A stretch of DNA of 45,514 nt from assembly GCA_035933635.1 (NCBI GenBank), contig DASYYY010000025.1, positions 1-45,514 on the forward strand. Reading direction: 5' to 3'. The notes below the pieces were generated by a model. The model saw only the letters and a list, made by a program, of their open reading frames with translations, was not told the DNA's origin and did not search any database. Below are positions 24,349 to 31,805 of this stretch, one piece after another; position 1 is the first letter of the stretch, and the number at the start of each line of letters is the position of its first letter. A program made the translations under genes and the position numbers. The DNA is from JAKIVR01 sp035933635 (GTDB lineage Archaea > Thermoplasmatota > Thermoplasmata > Lutacidiplasmatales > UBA184).

Positions 24349-25077
24349 CTATGCACTCTCTCGGTGCTTCTTCCTCCGCGCAAATGAGGGGCGCTTTTGA
24401 CCTTGGGGGAAAATTGCTCCTAGTGGTAATCGTGACCTCAGAAGATGTTGTGGAATCCCCAGAAGCCCTCGTTCGGAAAAGTTTGAAAGGATCTCGTCAT
24501 AGAGCTGCAGCACAGCCAACGCGTCCTCCTTCGATACCGATTGGGGGGTTCTAACCGTGCCCTCCTCGACCTCGACATAGAATCCCGCCAGCTTCAGCGA
24601 GTCGAGCCGACTGATCAAGTCTGAACGCTTCCTTGCCTCAGGATCCTGGTCTGCAGCCGGAAAGTATTCGTGCCCGAACTGCTCAACGATGTTCGCGAAT
24701 TCTTCGCTCCCGGGGTCAGGTATCTCCATCGTCGAGATTCGGCGTTCAATCTCCGGCCACCTCTTGTTTAGACTTGCCGCCAGTACTGGAGCAAGAAATG
24801 CCCCACCTGCAAACAGTTGCTTGAGCGCGTGGGATTTGGGAGCGCTTGGGTCGACCACCCACTTCTTCCCGAGGTCACGCCGGTCTAGGCTTAGGGTCCC
24901 GTCGGCGACGCTTGAGAACATCATCCCCTTCGCAAACTCTTCGCACGCAAGTACAAGGAGAGAGGTCGCCGGGCCAATCTTTCCCGAAGAGAGGAGCGAT
25001 TCGCCAGACTCGGCTAGCGAAAGGGAGTTCCGGATCGCTTCGCGGGCGGCTCGGGCGTAGAACTTGTCCCGCTGCAT
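24349..25077 (-). CDS. abiV: AbiV family abortive-infection protein (HEPN-like)
   Basis: 242 residues. The N-terminal helix pair AREAIRNSLSLAESGESLLS (about 11-30) and PATSLLVLACEEFAKGMMF (about 36-54) is the AbiV signature, with the E-E-x-x-K triad at residues 46-50, and a conserved H-x-x-K (SHALKQL, H83/K86). AbiV in lactococcal systems aborts phage infection by shutting down translation; the fold belongs to the HEPN superfamily. The rest is helical (STMEIPDPGSEEFANIVEQF onward) with a basic C-terminus. It is the last gene of the operon that starts with cas1, 3 bases after the stop of the DUF6998 gene. Confidence 0.7.
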   Translation of the reverse strand: MQRDKFYARAAREAIRNSLSLAESGESLLSSGKIGPATSLLVLACEEFAKGMMFSSVADGTLSLDRRDLGKKWVVDPSAPKSHALKQLFAGGAFLAPVLAASLNKRWPEIERRISTMEIPDPGSEEFANIVEQFGHEYFPAADQDPEARKRSDLISRLDSLKLAGFYVEVEEGTVRTPQSVSKEDALAVLQLYDEILSNFSERGLLGIPQHLLRSRLPLGAIFPQGQKRPSFARRKKHRESA

Positions 25078-25080
25078 GCC

Positions 25081-25557
25081 TCAGGGGGGCCATCGGCGCA
25101 ATGCAATCCTCTTGAATGAAGCAACGCTTAGCTGACCTCGTTCGTTCCGAGCTTTCGACCCGGGCTTGGAAAGCGCCCTGAGAACGTCCCTACGTGTCGC
25201 TTCCCAAATCTCTCGCGTTTCAAACTCTCTGTCGAGAATGACGAGAATCGCTGAGTCCCATTCCTTTTTCGAATCGAGCTTTCCGATCCTCTCCCCGGAT
25301 TTGTAGCGGTCGGGCAGTGCCCTCCCCTTGATCTGGATTCTTCGGGTGCCACCGCTGCCCTCTTGGAGGGCATCATACCCGTCGTTCCGAGCCGGCAAGA
25401 GCCGGACCCCGAGGAGCCGGGAGGCTTCGTACTCGGCGACCTCGCCGGTGATCCCCATCGGTTTCCCAGTCAATGAGTAGTACTCCCGCCCCAGAATCTT
25501 CGCTTTCCCAAGTATCTGGAGTACCCGTTTCTCGCTCGCCGAAACCCCGGCCCTCAT
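25081..25557 (-). CDS. DUF6998-type protein, possible nuclease fold
   Basis: 158 residues from the ATG at 25557, 7 bases after the stop of the restriction endonuclease gene; a GTG at 25602 would overlap. Conserved blocks: REYYSLTGKPMGITGEVAEY, EASRLLGVRLLPARNDGYDA, RIQIKGRALPD, KKEWDSAILVILDREFETRE, KPGSKARNERGQLSVASF. This matches my memory of DUF6998, a family often beside restriction or defence genes. The arrangement E (GEVAEYE), D (GYDA) and Q-I-K in a strand (RIQIKGR) resembles a PD-(D/E)xK-type nuclease core, so DNA cleavage or DNA binding is possible; this is inference. It follows the R-M genes and precedes AbiV. Confidence 0.6.
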   Translation of the reverse strand: MRAGVSASEKRVLQILGKAKILGREYYSLTGKPMGITGEVAEYEASRLLGVRLLPARNDGYDALQEGSGGTRRIQIKGRALPDRYKSGERIGKLDSKKEWDSAILVILDREFETREIWEATRRDVLRALSKPGSKARNERGQLSVASFKRIALRRWPP

Positions 25558-25564
25558 CGAGCCC

Positions 25565-26407
25565 CTACGAACCCACCTTTGACGGGGGGTCGATAGATCC
25601 ACTTGGCAGGGTATCGAGGATGGTCTGCATGTGAGCCGGTGGCTTCGGGGGGCCCCAGAGACCCCGAATTTCGGAGAGAAACCTACTGAATGTCAGATCG
25701 AGACCGGGCTCGTCGTAATCGCCCTTGACCCCCCTCGGACTGCGGATGAAGGCCGTCCCCGAGTAGAGGCCGTCAGCGCGGACCCGCCGGCACCATTCCA
25801 TGTAGCGACCTGCATAGGAGAGTTCCCGCAGCCCTGAGTCAACGGGGAAATTGTGTTCCGAAATTTTGACCGACTTTCGATATTTCGCTTGGTCTTCGAG
25901 CAAGACCGCGAAGCCAAGCCAAGTCCTCCCGCCTCTACCGAGGTTCCTTAGTTGTAGAGTCTTTTGCGCGTCTACTGCGTTTCCGATTCCTTCTTCCAGC
26001 CGGTTGTTTGCGTTGTTTCCGAAGGAGCCAACCTGAGATTTCAATTCGATAGCCAGACGCAGCGCCCCGTCTGAGATTACGAGGATATCCCACTGCTTCT
26101 CCGGCCGGTAGTATCCCGGAATCGTCGCTCGGCGCCCTACTCTGATCCACTCCTCGGGAACCCCAGCTCCCAAGAGTGTCCTTACGATGAGCTTGGCAAA
26201 CCCGTCCATCGCGTTCCCGGCGACGGCTTCGCCCCGGGTTCCGACTTTCTTCTTGCTCTTCTTCCCCGCGGCCGCCCGGTTAGTCCAATAACTCCGCACT
26301 GCCGACTGCAACTCTTGGCCGATCGTCCGATCGCTCGGCGAATACGGCTCCAGTCGAGCGAAAGAGGGTGGCAGAGAGTTTGGAGTCTCAGTTCTCTGCC
26401 GACGCAC
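25565..26407 (-). CDS. XhoI/PaeR7I-like type II restriction endonuclease
   Basis: 280 residues from a GTG that overlaps the end of the methyltransferase gene by 20 bases. The core GYYRPEKQWDILVISDGALR, LAIELKSQVGSFGNNANNRL and EEGIGNAVDA matches the PaeR7I/XhoI family (known specificity CTCGAG). Catalytic PD-(D/E)xK residues would be D107 (QWD), E121 and K123 (ELK). PaeR7I is 246 residues, so this is slightly longer with a basic N-terminus (KKSKKKVGTRGE). CTCGAG occurs both in the element (34027, 34130) and in host DNA (2356), so the partner methyltransferase is needed. Cargo of the casposon; likely defends host and element, or acts as an addiction module. Confidence 0.8.
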   Translation of the reverse strand: MRRQRTETPNSLPPSFARLEPYSPSDRTIGQELQSAVRSYWTNRAAAGKKSKKKVGTRGEAVAGNAMDGFAKLIVRTLLGAGVPEEWIRVGRRATIPGYYRPEKQWDILVISDGALRLAIELKSQVGSFGNNANNRLEEGIGNAVDAQKTLQLRNLGRGGRTWLGFAVLLEDQAKYRKSVKISEHNFPVDSGLRELSYAGRYMEWCRRVRADGLYSGTAFIRSPRGVKGDYDEPGLDLTFSRFLSEIRGLWGPPKPPAHMQTILDTLPSGSIDPPSKVGS

Positions 26408-28202
26408 GCGGGGGACTCGGCGACCCGAGATTAAGGATTCCGCCGGACCCCCGTTTCATGCGGGCCTGTCGGCGCGAACGCAGGGAATTCAGTCCGTCGA
26501 CAAGCTCGGCTCGCTGCTTCGAATTCAGCCGAAGCCGACCCTCTAGCAGGATCTCATCGACCTTGGAAGTCCCCTCGGCCAGCTTCCCTATGACGAGCGC
26601 TCGCCGAATACCGGGCTCTGCCAGCCTGAGCTCCTTGACCTGATCTTCGGCTGGGAGCGGTATCAGAAGTCTCTCAGCTTCCTTCGTTTCCAGCTTGGCC
26701 ACCCCCCCGCCGTAACTCCGGCCCTCTACCTCTGCGGATAGTTGGGTCAAGCTCGAGTGGCATGCGAGTACGATGGGCAGGATGGGAGCGGTCGAATCTT
26801 GGCCCAGTCGAATCCGGTGAATGGTGTTTGTTGAAGTCGCCCCACAACCGTTGACAGCAAATCGCGGTGCGTCGGAGATGAAGTACGACATGAAAGCGTC
26901 CGGCGAGTAGACGGACGGGACCTCATACCACAACCTGCGAGCTCTGGCCTTGTAGCCGCTCCTCACCTCACGGCCGAACTTCGAGTCGAGGTACCTTAGC
27001 GATTCAGGACTTACGCGGCGTTCGGACGAAAGTCGTAGTAGCCAACATTTGGATCCCGAGTCCTTCAGGCGTTCGAACTCTTTAGCTCCGAAACGCAAGG
27101 CCCGAAGCTGGGCGCTGCCGGAAATGATAGGGATCACCTCTCTCGGGGGGATTTTCCATTCGCGACGAACTTCTTCAGTCAGAAGGAAGAACCCGTTCCC
27201 GCCCGAGACGATCCCAATGTCTACCGTCGCCAAACTCCCGAGCTTGGCGACTGCCGGGTTGCTCTCGCATAATCTGTAGGTGACCCGAGATTGGGGCGGC
27301 AAGAGGTAGAAGGTCCACTTCCTAGCGCCGTCCGGCGCCTGGACTCTGGGCGTGTCCCCTGAGGGAACGAACGTACTAGGACCTAAGGACGAAAGGTCGG
27401 GCAACCTGACTAGAGAAAGCCCCTTCGCACGGGATTTTCTGTCTGCGAGCAGGAATATTGTGTCGGCGAGGACTCCAGGGAAGACTCGCTTTTCAAAGGC
27501 GATGATGGTTACTGCCTCAAACTGGCTAAGCAGGAACTCTCGAATCGGGCGAGCATAGTCTACTGTCATGAGCTCGCCTGGAAGCACGTAGGCGAGTCGT
27601 CCGTCCGCCTTCAGGAAGGTCGTGGAGTGAACCAAAAACGGGGCCCAAGAACTGGTCAGGTCGGTTAGTCTGATTCCGAAGCGGGCGACGGCTGATGCCG
27701 CGGAAGCTCTTGCTTCACCGCCAAAGTCGTGATATCTGATGTAGGGCGGGTTCCCCACGACCGCATCCACCTCCTTCAGAGTAAGTGCATCAAGCCGACG
27801 GTCGAAACCCCGAGATTCCGGTCGCGTTGAGAAGAAGTCGGCGAGGGCGATCTTCGGCTCTCCCATGCCCGTGCTCGCGAGTCTGGTGACCGCTGCCTCT
27901 CTTGCAGAGGGATTCTGCTCTACCCCGAATACCTGTTCGGCGGCTTTGGACGGTTCGGCACCGAGCGTCCGTAGGCGTGAGATTGACGCGAGGAGGAACT
28001 CCCCATCACCGGAGCTGGGATCGAGGACGGTGCTCCCCGCGTCCCTGATTGCCCAACTCGCGAGGAAGGCTGCCATCGCGGGCGGGGTGTAGAACGCACC
28101 CCTTTCCTTGAGAAGGCTTCGTTCCGTGGATATGTTTCCTCGCAAGCCCGATTTACTCCTGCAGGCGGCGCGCGACCTTGCGATAGATTCTGAGTGGAGC
28201 AC
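26388..28202 (-). CDS. N6-adenine DNA methyltransferase of the XhoI/PaeR7I-like R-M system
   Basis: 604 residues from a GTG at 28202, which overlaps the 3' end of cas1 by 50 bases; a TTG at 28145 just after the cas1 stop is a possible start. N-terminal LLKERGAFYTPPAMAAFLAS is the usual lead of type II gamma-like enzymes; motif I is VLDPSSGDGEFLLASIS (about 58-75), motif II FGVEQNPSA, and motif IV is VVGNPPYIRYHDF (about 148-160), the NPPY signature for adenine N6 methylation. The C-terminal half (about 300-580, TVDIGIVSGGNGFFLLTEEV onward) is the target-recognition domain. With the adjacent endonuclease it should modify CTCGAG. Confidence 0.8.
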   Translation of the reverse strand: MLHSESIARSRAACRSKSGLRGNISTERSLLKERGAFYTPPAMAAFLASWAIRDAGSTVLDPSSGDGEFLLASISRLRTLGAEPSKAAEQVFGVEQNPSAREAAVTRLASTGMGEPKIALADFFSTRPESRGFDRRLDALTLKEVDAVVGNPPYIRYHDFGGEARASAASAVARFGIRLTDLTSSWAPFLVHSTTFLKADGRLAYVLPGELMTVDYARPIREFLLSQFEAVTIIAFEKRVFPGVLADTIFLLADRKSRAKGLSLVRLPDLSSLGPSTFVPSGDTPRVQAPDGARKWTFYLLPPQSRVTYRLCESNPAVAKLGSLATVDIGIVSGGNGFFLLTEEVRREWKIPPREVIPIISGSAQLRALRFGAKEFERLKDSGSKCWLLRLSSERRVSPESLRYLDSKFGREVRSGYKARARRLWYEVPSVYSPDAFMSYFISDAPRFAVNGCGATSTNTIHRIRLGQDSTAPILPIVLACHSSLTQLSAEVEGRSYGGGVAKLETKEAERLLIPLPAEDQVKELRLAEPGIRRALVIGKLAEGTSKVDEILLEGRLRLNSKQRAELVDGLNSLRSRRQARMKRGSGGILNLGSPSPPRASAEN

Positions 28203-29361
28203 CTTCGGTCATCCGCTTTTGCTGATACCAGAGGGTGGTCTTGGGGATGCCAAGCTTTCGGGCCGCGGGAACGGTGAGATTTGCGATTCGAGTCGCGAGG
28301 GCCCCATTTTCCAGCGTAGGGGGATGGATTTCCGAGAACGGGAGCCCGAACGAATACCCTCGGGTTTTCCTCCGTTCGGTCGCTACCTCTTCCGCGAACC
28401 TCTGGGCCTCGCGGAGTAAGGCTGTTTCCCAGGTCATCGGCCGCTTCCCCGGAACCTTGCGGGAAAACGCGATGGCGAGCCTCTGGACGAGCTTCTGGGC
28501 GGTTTCCGGGGCCAGTCGGAGCCCCCAATCGGTGGTTCGGAGGAGTGCCCCCTTTTTTCGAACGTGGGGCTCGGCTCGAACCATTTCAAGGATCACCGAA
28601 TCGACCAAGGCCCGGCCAAGCTCCTGGAAATCGTAGACCAAAGGATGCTTGGTCGGGGCTACCGAATGGAGGTAGCCGATAGTCGGGTCGAATCCCGCAC
28701 GGACCACCGCGACCCGGCATCGGGCTTCGAGGATCGCGTATCCGTAGTTCAGAAGGGCATTGACGGGGTCCGCGGCATTCCGGGTCCATGAATAAGAGGT
28801 ATTCCCCCGGCTGATGAATCCAGAATCGGGCCATATCGCGTTGATGGCGGTTCGGTACCCCCTCCAATATTCATTCGCGCATTTCGCTTCGAATTCGAGT
28901 AGCCGGTTGATATCGGTCCAACGGGAATAGGGATACCGTTCCACTTCCCGATGGAATCCTGAAGAATCGACCGAATAGAACCGAGAGACCTCTTCGAGAT
29001 GCCGGGCCGATGCATCGAGCTTAGCATGAAGAAACGCCGAGGCGAATCCGATACGACGGGATGGGTCGAGATGGGTCCGGTATTGACCGAGTTTGACCCT
29101 AGCCTGTATGGGACCCGGCGGGGACGTGACACCATACAGGTTCCCGTTCCATGCCATATGGACGATGGGAATGGAATGGGCCATCAGGAATCGGATCGCG
29201 GACCAGGATGCATACCCAGTGTAGTTGTCGACGATGACCCAGTCGAACGGGAGCTGGTGGGGTGGGTATTCGGTCGCGACCCCGCGCTCCCGTTCATCGA
29301 CCACGAGCCCCTTCCGGGTATAGAGGCAGGTTCCGAATCCAGATATCAGGAGGGGACGCAT
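28153..29361 (-). CDS. cas1: Cas1 integrase (casposase) with C-terminal HTH
   Basis: 402 residues from ATG 29361. The N-terminal beta domain starts MRPLLISGFGTCLYTRKGLV. The helical catalytic domain contains the Cas1 signature NALLNYGYAILEARCRVAVV with E212, then GYLHSVAPTKHPLVYDFQEL with H232 and acidic D244/E247, the expected Glu-His-Glu/Asp metal site. Residues about 360-388 (LTVPAARKLGIPKTTLWYQQ) form an added helix-turn-helix, diagnostic for casposases and absent from CRISPR Cas1. No cas2 or CRISPR array is in the window. It should cut and integrate the terminal repeats at the tRNA 3' end with 14-bp duplications. It heads an operon with the R-M, DUF6998 and AbiV genes; a palindrome and TATA-like box lie directly upstream. 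Confidence 0.92.
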   Translation of the reverse strand: MRPLLISGFGTCLYTRKGLVVDERERGVATEYPPHQLPFDWVIVDNYTGYASWSAIRFLMAHSIPIVHMAWNGNLYGVTSPPGPIQARVKLGQYRTHLDPSRRIGFASAFLHAKLDASARHLEEVSRFYSVDSSGFHREVERYPYSRWTDINRLLEFEAKCANEYWRGYRTAINAIWPDSGFISRGNTSYSWTRNAADPVNALLNYGYAILEARCRVAVVRAGFDPTIGYLHSVAPTKHPLVYDFQELGRALVDSVILEMVRAEPHVRKKGALLRTTDWGLRLAPETAQKLVQRLAIAFSRKVPGKRPMTWETALLREAQRFAEEVATERRKTRGYSFGLPFSEIHPPTLENGALATRIANLTVPAARKLGIPKTTLWYQQKRMTEGAPLRIYRKVARRLQE

Positions 29362-29366
29362 CGGTG

Positions 29367-29384
29367 TGTGTTACTCGTAACACA
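29367..29384. promoter_or_regulatory. operator palindrome in the cas1 promoter
   Basis: TGTGTTACTCGTAACACA, a perfect 8-bp inverted repeat with 2-bp centre, 6-23 bases upstream of the cas1 ATG. A TATA-like CTTAAG lies at 29393-29398, so the palindrome would cover the transcription start and a bound dimer would repress. The half-site GTAAC recurs in the operator at 36938-36967. Confidence 0.55.
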
Positions 29385-29461
29385 TACCTGCACTTAAGGC
29401 CCGCCCCCGCCCGGGTTGGCCGGCCGGAGGATTCTTGGGGGGCGCCAATATCCCGTTGCCT

Positions 29462-29635
29462 GTGCCGTACCGGTCGAAGAAGAAGCAAGCAACCTCAAAC
29501 CGGAAGTCCACAGCCAAGTGGTACCGGACCCACAAAGCGGAGCGGGCGGCCTACATGAGGAGGTACAGGCGGAGGCTCAAGCGCGCAAGGAAGACTTCCG
29601 CGAGCCCCCCGGCGCCTCGGCGGCAAACTGCTTGA
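29462..29635 (+). CDS. small very basic protein
   Basis: 57 residues from a GTG: VPYRSKKKQATSNRKSTAKW, YRTHKAERAAYMRRYRRRLK, RARKTSASPPAPRRQTA. The Arg/Lys/Tyr-rich helix (KWYRTHKAERAAYMRRYRR) resembles DNA-binding helices found beside HNH-type proteins in phages and casposons. It is divergent from cas1 and its end overlaps the 3' end of the convergent gene 29577 by 59 bases, which weakens the case. The basic nature would also fit a replication accessory or terminal-protein-like role; speculative. A TTG at 29435 is an alternative start. Confidence 0.4.
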   Translation: MPYRSKKKQATSNRKSTAKWYRTHKAERAAYMRRYRRRLKRARKTSASPPAPRRQTA

Positions 29636-30443
29636 GGCGCTCTGACTCCTGCTCCTGAAGTCGAGTCAGGTACGCGCCCCAGGGCCCTGCATCCTCGCCC
29701 ATCATCCGTGACCGCCAGAGCAGGTGCGCGGCGCCATTTGGTCCGCTCGCCCACTCCCAGCCCCTCCGGCAGGCTTCCATCGAGCTCGGCGCCGCGAGCC
29801 GACCTGGTCGGCCCGGCGGCCCCGAGTTCGGAAGCCGAGGGAGCACGGCGTTCTTACTGCGTTCGTTTTCGAGAAACAGATGGAGTGCCGCGACGAGATC
29901 TGAGACCCATGGCTTGACAAAAACCTCGGTCAATACTTCGGCTTGCCGTCTGGCGACGTTGACGGAGGGCATTGGGCGGCCGGCTTCCTGGGCGAACGAG
30001 ATGGACTGGGCGGATGTGATTACGCGTTCCAGCGAGAGAGCAAGGCAGGCAGAGGCCTGCTGCCAGAAGAGTGTCATGCGCTCCAAGGAGTCTTTGTACT
30101 CGTCCGAGAGCTTGGGGCCTTCCCGAAGGAATTCAATGGGGGCTCCGCGGAGAAACCACTCTGCTTGCCCCGCCTCCATGAAGCCCAAGAACGCGATCGA
30201 GTACCAACGCCGCCGTCCGTCGACCCTGCAGCGGACCACCCGCCTGCGCTGAGCTTCCTTCAGCCATCGGATAGCCGAAGCTCGCGAACCCGCTTCCTTC
30301 TGGACCCGAGCTATCAGCTCGGTGCCCCCAATCTCCGTTTCGTCCTTAGGCAGAGCCCTGCGGACCGCTTCGATCCAGTTCGCCCCAGCCGGGTGAGTCG
30401 GAATTTTCGGGCGCCGACCGGAGCGGGACTTGCGACCTGACAT
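29577..30443 (-). CDS. winged-helix protein of unknown function
   Basis: 288 residues from ATG 30443, with a TATA-like TTAATTAA 25-32 bases upstream (leaderless). N-terminal 20 residues are basic (MSGRKSRSGRRPKIP). Residues about 38-95 form a winged helix (GGTELIARVQKEAGSRASAI, RWLKEAQRRRVVRCRVDGRR, RWYSIAFL). The rest is mostly helical (LERMTLFWQQASACLALSLE, RRQAEVLTEVFVKPWVSDLV) and ends in a basic Gly/Ser/Arg tail. No known family. Central position on the opposite strand to the replication genes suggests a casposon regulator; DNA binding is inferred from the fold only. Confidence 0.6.
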   Translation of the reverse strand: MSGRKSRSGRRPKIPTHPAGANWIEAVRRALPKDETEIGGTELIARVQKEAGSRASAIRWLKEAQRRRVVRCRVDGRRRWYSIAFLGFMEAGQAEWFLRGAPIEFLREGPKLSDEYKDSLERMTLFWQQASACLALSLERVITSAQSISFAQEAGRPMPSVNVARRQAEVLTEVFVKPWVSDLVAALHLFLENERSKNAVLPRLPNSGPPGRPGRLAAPSSMEACRRGWEWASGPNGAAHLLWRSRMMGEDAGPWGAYLTRLQEQESERLKQFAAEAPGGSRKSSLRA

Positions 30444-30467
30444 GGCATTGGACTCATTATTGAGACC

Positions 30468-30475
30468 TTAATTAA
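30468..30475 (-). promoter_or_regulatory. TATA-like box TTAATTAA
   Basis: Palindromic octamer, 25-32 bases before the ATG at 30443. Being symmetric it could in principle also support divergent transcription toward 30583. Confidence 0.55.
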
Positions 30476-30547
30476 CCCACCGGGAGCTTGGACCTCGCGA
30501 AGCCCATGCCCACGAATCTCGAGGACACGCCAGAGGAACGTGACGGA

Positions 30548-30582
30548 ACGTTCCCCGGGAACGTGGGAGGTTGCCCACCTCC
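30548..30582. promoter_or_regulatory. two inverted repeats before the replication operon
   Basis: 30548-30564 is ACGTTCCC-C-GGGAACGT, a perfect 8-bp inverted repeat with a further GGAACGT just upstream. 30566-30582 is GGAGGT-TGCCC-ACCTCC, a 6-bp stem whose left arm is a Shine-Dalgarno-like GGAGG and whose right arm ends at the ATG 30583. An operator plus an occluded ribosome-binding site would fit tight control. Confidence 0.45.
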
Positions 30583-30753
30583 ATGAACGCGACATCCGCA
30601 GGGAACGCTCCTCCCTCCGAGAGTAGCGACGGTATCGTCTGGATCGTCGTCGCTGCGGTTGTCGGGTTCGCTCTTCTGGGATTTCTGGGACTCTTGGGAT
30701 TCGCGGCCCTTGCCATTGTCCTAACCGGATTTCTTGGCCCCGGGGCGGGCTAA
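30583..30753 (+). CDS. small membrane protein
   Basis: 56 residues: MNATSAGNAPPSESSDG, then one long hydrophobic helix or two short ones (IVWIVVAAVVGFALLGFLGL, LGFAALAIVLTGFLGPGAG). First gene of a plus-strand block that runs through the zinc-ribbon, HNH and polymerase genes, with 3 bases to the next start. A hairpin overlaps its ribosome-binding region. Role unknown; membrane anchoring of the replication complex, or a holin- or toxin-like peptide, are guesses. Confidence 0.55.
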   Translation: MNATSAGNAPPSESSDGIVWIVVAAVVGFALLGFLGLLGFAALAIVLTGFLGPGAG

Positions 30754-30756
30754 CCC

Positions 30757-31014
30757 ATGCCCTATCGCCCAGAGAAACTGCGGTGGCGCGGAGATTTCTT
30801 CCGGGCCAACGGGCGGTGGCCCTCGACCGCCGAAATGCACTCGGCGTTCGACGACGACGTTCCCGAAACGCCTCCTAACGCTCCCAGGAGCGTTCCCGAG
30901 GATTCTCCGAATGAGACCCCGGAAACGTCCCCCTCCGCACCGGAACCAGCGTCGGAGAAACGTTCCCCGCCGTCGCGCAGAGGCCGTTGGAGCATCTGGA
31001 CGGGGTTTCTGTGA
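30757..31014 (+). CDS. hypothetical protein with Pro/Glu/Ser/Thr-rich region
   Basis: 85 residues: MPYRPEKLRWRGDFFRANGR, WPSTAEMHSAF, then a low-complexity acidic stretch with repeats of P-E-x-S/T-P (VPETPPNAP, VPEDSPNETPETSPSAPEPA) and a basic end (SRRGRWSIWTGFL). The N-terminal WRGDFFRANGRWPSTAEMH could be a small helical domain. The DNA for the acidic stretch carries a palindrome (30877-30894) similar to that at 30548. Starts 3 bases after the upstream stop, so translation is coupled. Family not recognised. Confidence 0.5.
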   Translation: MPYRPEKLRWRGDFFRANGRWPSTAEMHSAFDDDVPETPPNAPRSVPEDSPNETPETSPSAPEPASEKRSPPSRRGRWSIWTGFL

Positions 31015-31059
31015 CCGCTTCCCCCGCGATCGGCAGTTTGAGTGTAGGGAGCGAGGGCC

Positions 31060-31374
31060 ATGCCGGGTGAGGCTTTCTCGATCCCCCGGCGGCCAGTAGC
31101 CCCTCCCGTCTGGGTCCGTCGATGCCCTGCGTGCTCTCGGGAGAATCTCCCCGTTTCGACGGACCTTGAGGAAACCCAGTACTGGGTCTCCTGCCCCGAC
31201 TGTGGATTCGAAGGCAGGTTCCCAGCCGGAACCCGCTCGGTCTCGCGGGTACGTCGCTGGATATCGAACGAGATGCGAGGGTGGCGGCGCCGCCGAGCGC
31301 TTGAGCCGCCCCTGGCTCCTCTCAGCCGGCCCCGGTACGGAGCTGAGGACGGAGGGCCGAGTGGGGGCGGGTAA
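31060..31374 (+). CDS. zinc-ribbon protein
   Basis: 104 residues. VRRCPACSRENLP (about 19-31) and WVSCPDCGFEGRFPAG (about 42-57) are the two C-x2-C knuckles of a zinc ribbon. An Arg-rich segment (RVRRWISNEMRGWRRRRA) follows, suggesting nucleic-acid binding, then a Pro/Gly-rich tail. It precedes the 142-residue gene by 2 bases and belongs to the replication operon. Zinc-ribbon proteins of this size often act as transcription factors in mobile elements; inference. Confidence 0.55.
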   Translation: MPGEAFSIPRRPVAPPVWVRRCPACSRENLPVSTDLEETQYWVSCPDCGFEGRFPAGTRSVSRVRRWISNEMRGWRRRRALEPPLAPLSRPRYGAEDGGPSGGG

Positions 31375-31376
31375 GT

Positions 31377-31805
31377 TTGCCTACCCGGCGCCGAAAGGCC
31401 CCCGCTCTCGTTCCCGGCTACGAGCGAATCCCCGGCCATCCCCAAAGGCACTACAGAGTCGTCGCGACTGGCGAGGAAATCCCCCGGAGGCAGTACCAGC
31501 AGCGGGCCCGGGGCTACTACTACGAAAAGATCTCGAGGGGACGGGCCCGGGCGAGAGCAAGGCGGGCCTGGCAGGCAGACTGGGTCAAGTTCATCCGAAA
31601 GACACTCGCCGACTTCGCGAACCTCACGAAGACGGCGATCCTTCGCGAAATGCGCCGGCTAGGATTCTCCTTCCCCCATCACGGGGCGAAGCGGAAAGCG
31701 ACACCGGGCGAACGGGCGAAGCAGGATGCGTTCATGGAATTCATCGGACACTCGACACCGACCTCTCGGTTAGTCTACCCCACGCTGGTCGACTCGGCCG
31801 ACTGA
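31377..31805 (+). CDS. hypothetical basic protein upstream of HNH
   Basis: 142 residues from a TTG 2 bases after the preceding stop. RKAPALVPGYERIPGHPQRH, YRVVATGEEIPRRQYQQRAR and a helical basic stretch (RARARARRAWQADWVKFIRK, LADFANLTKTAILREMRRLG) give a DNA-binding impression. The stop TGA (31803-31805) overlaps the first codon of the HNH frame, so the two may be linked by reinitiation or a -1 frameshift, which would create one protein of about 250 residues. No family recognised. Confidence 0.5.
   Translation: MPTRRRKAPALVPGYERIPGHPQRHYRVVATGEEIPRRQYQQRARGYYYEKISRGRARARARRAWQADWVKFIRKTLADFANLTKTAILREMRRLGFSFPHHGAKRKATPGERAKQDAFMEFIGHSTPTSRLVYPTLVDSAD

Noticed and set aside
31166..31800. 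5' half of the 320-codon frame that ends in the HNH domain
   Set aside because: Overlaps the zinc-ribbon and 142-residue genes in another frame and is Arg/Gly/Pro-rich; only the part after 31802 is HNH-like.
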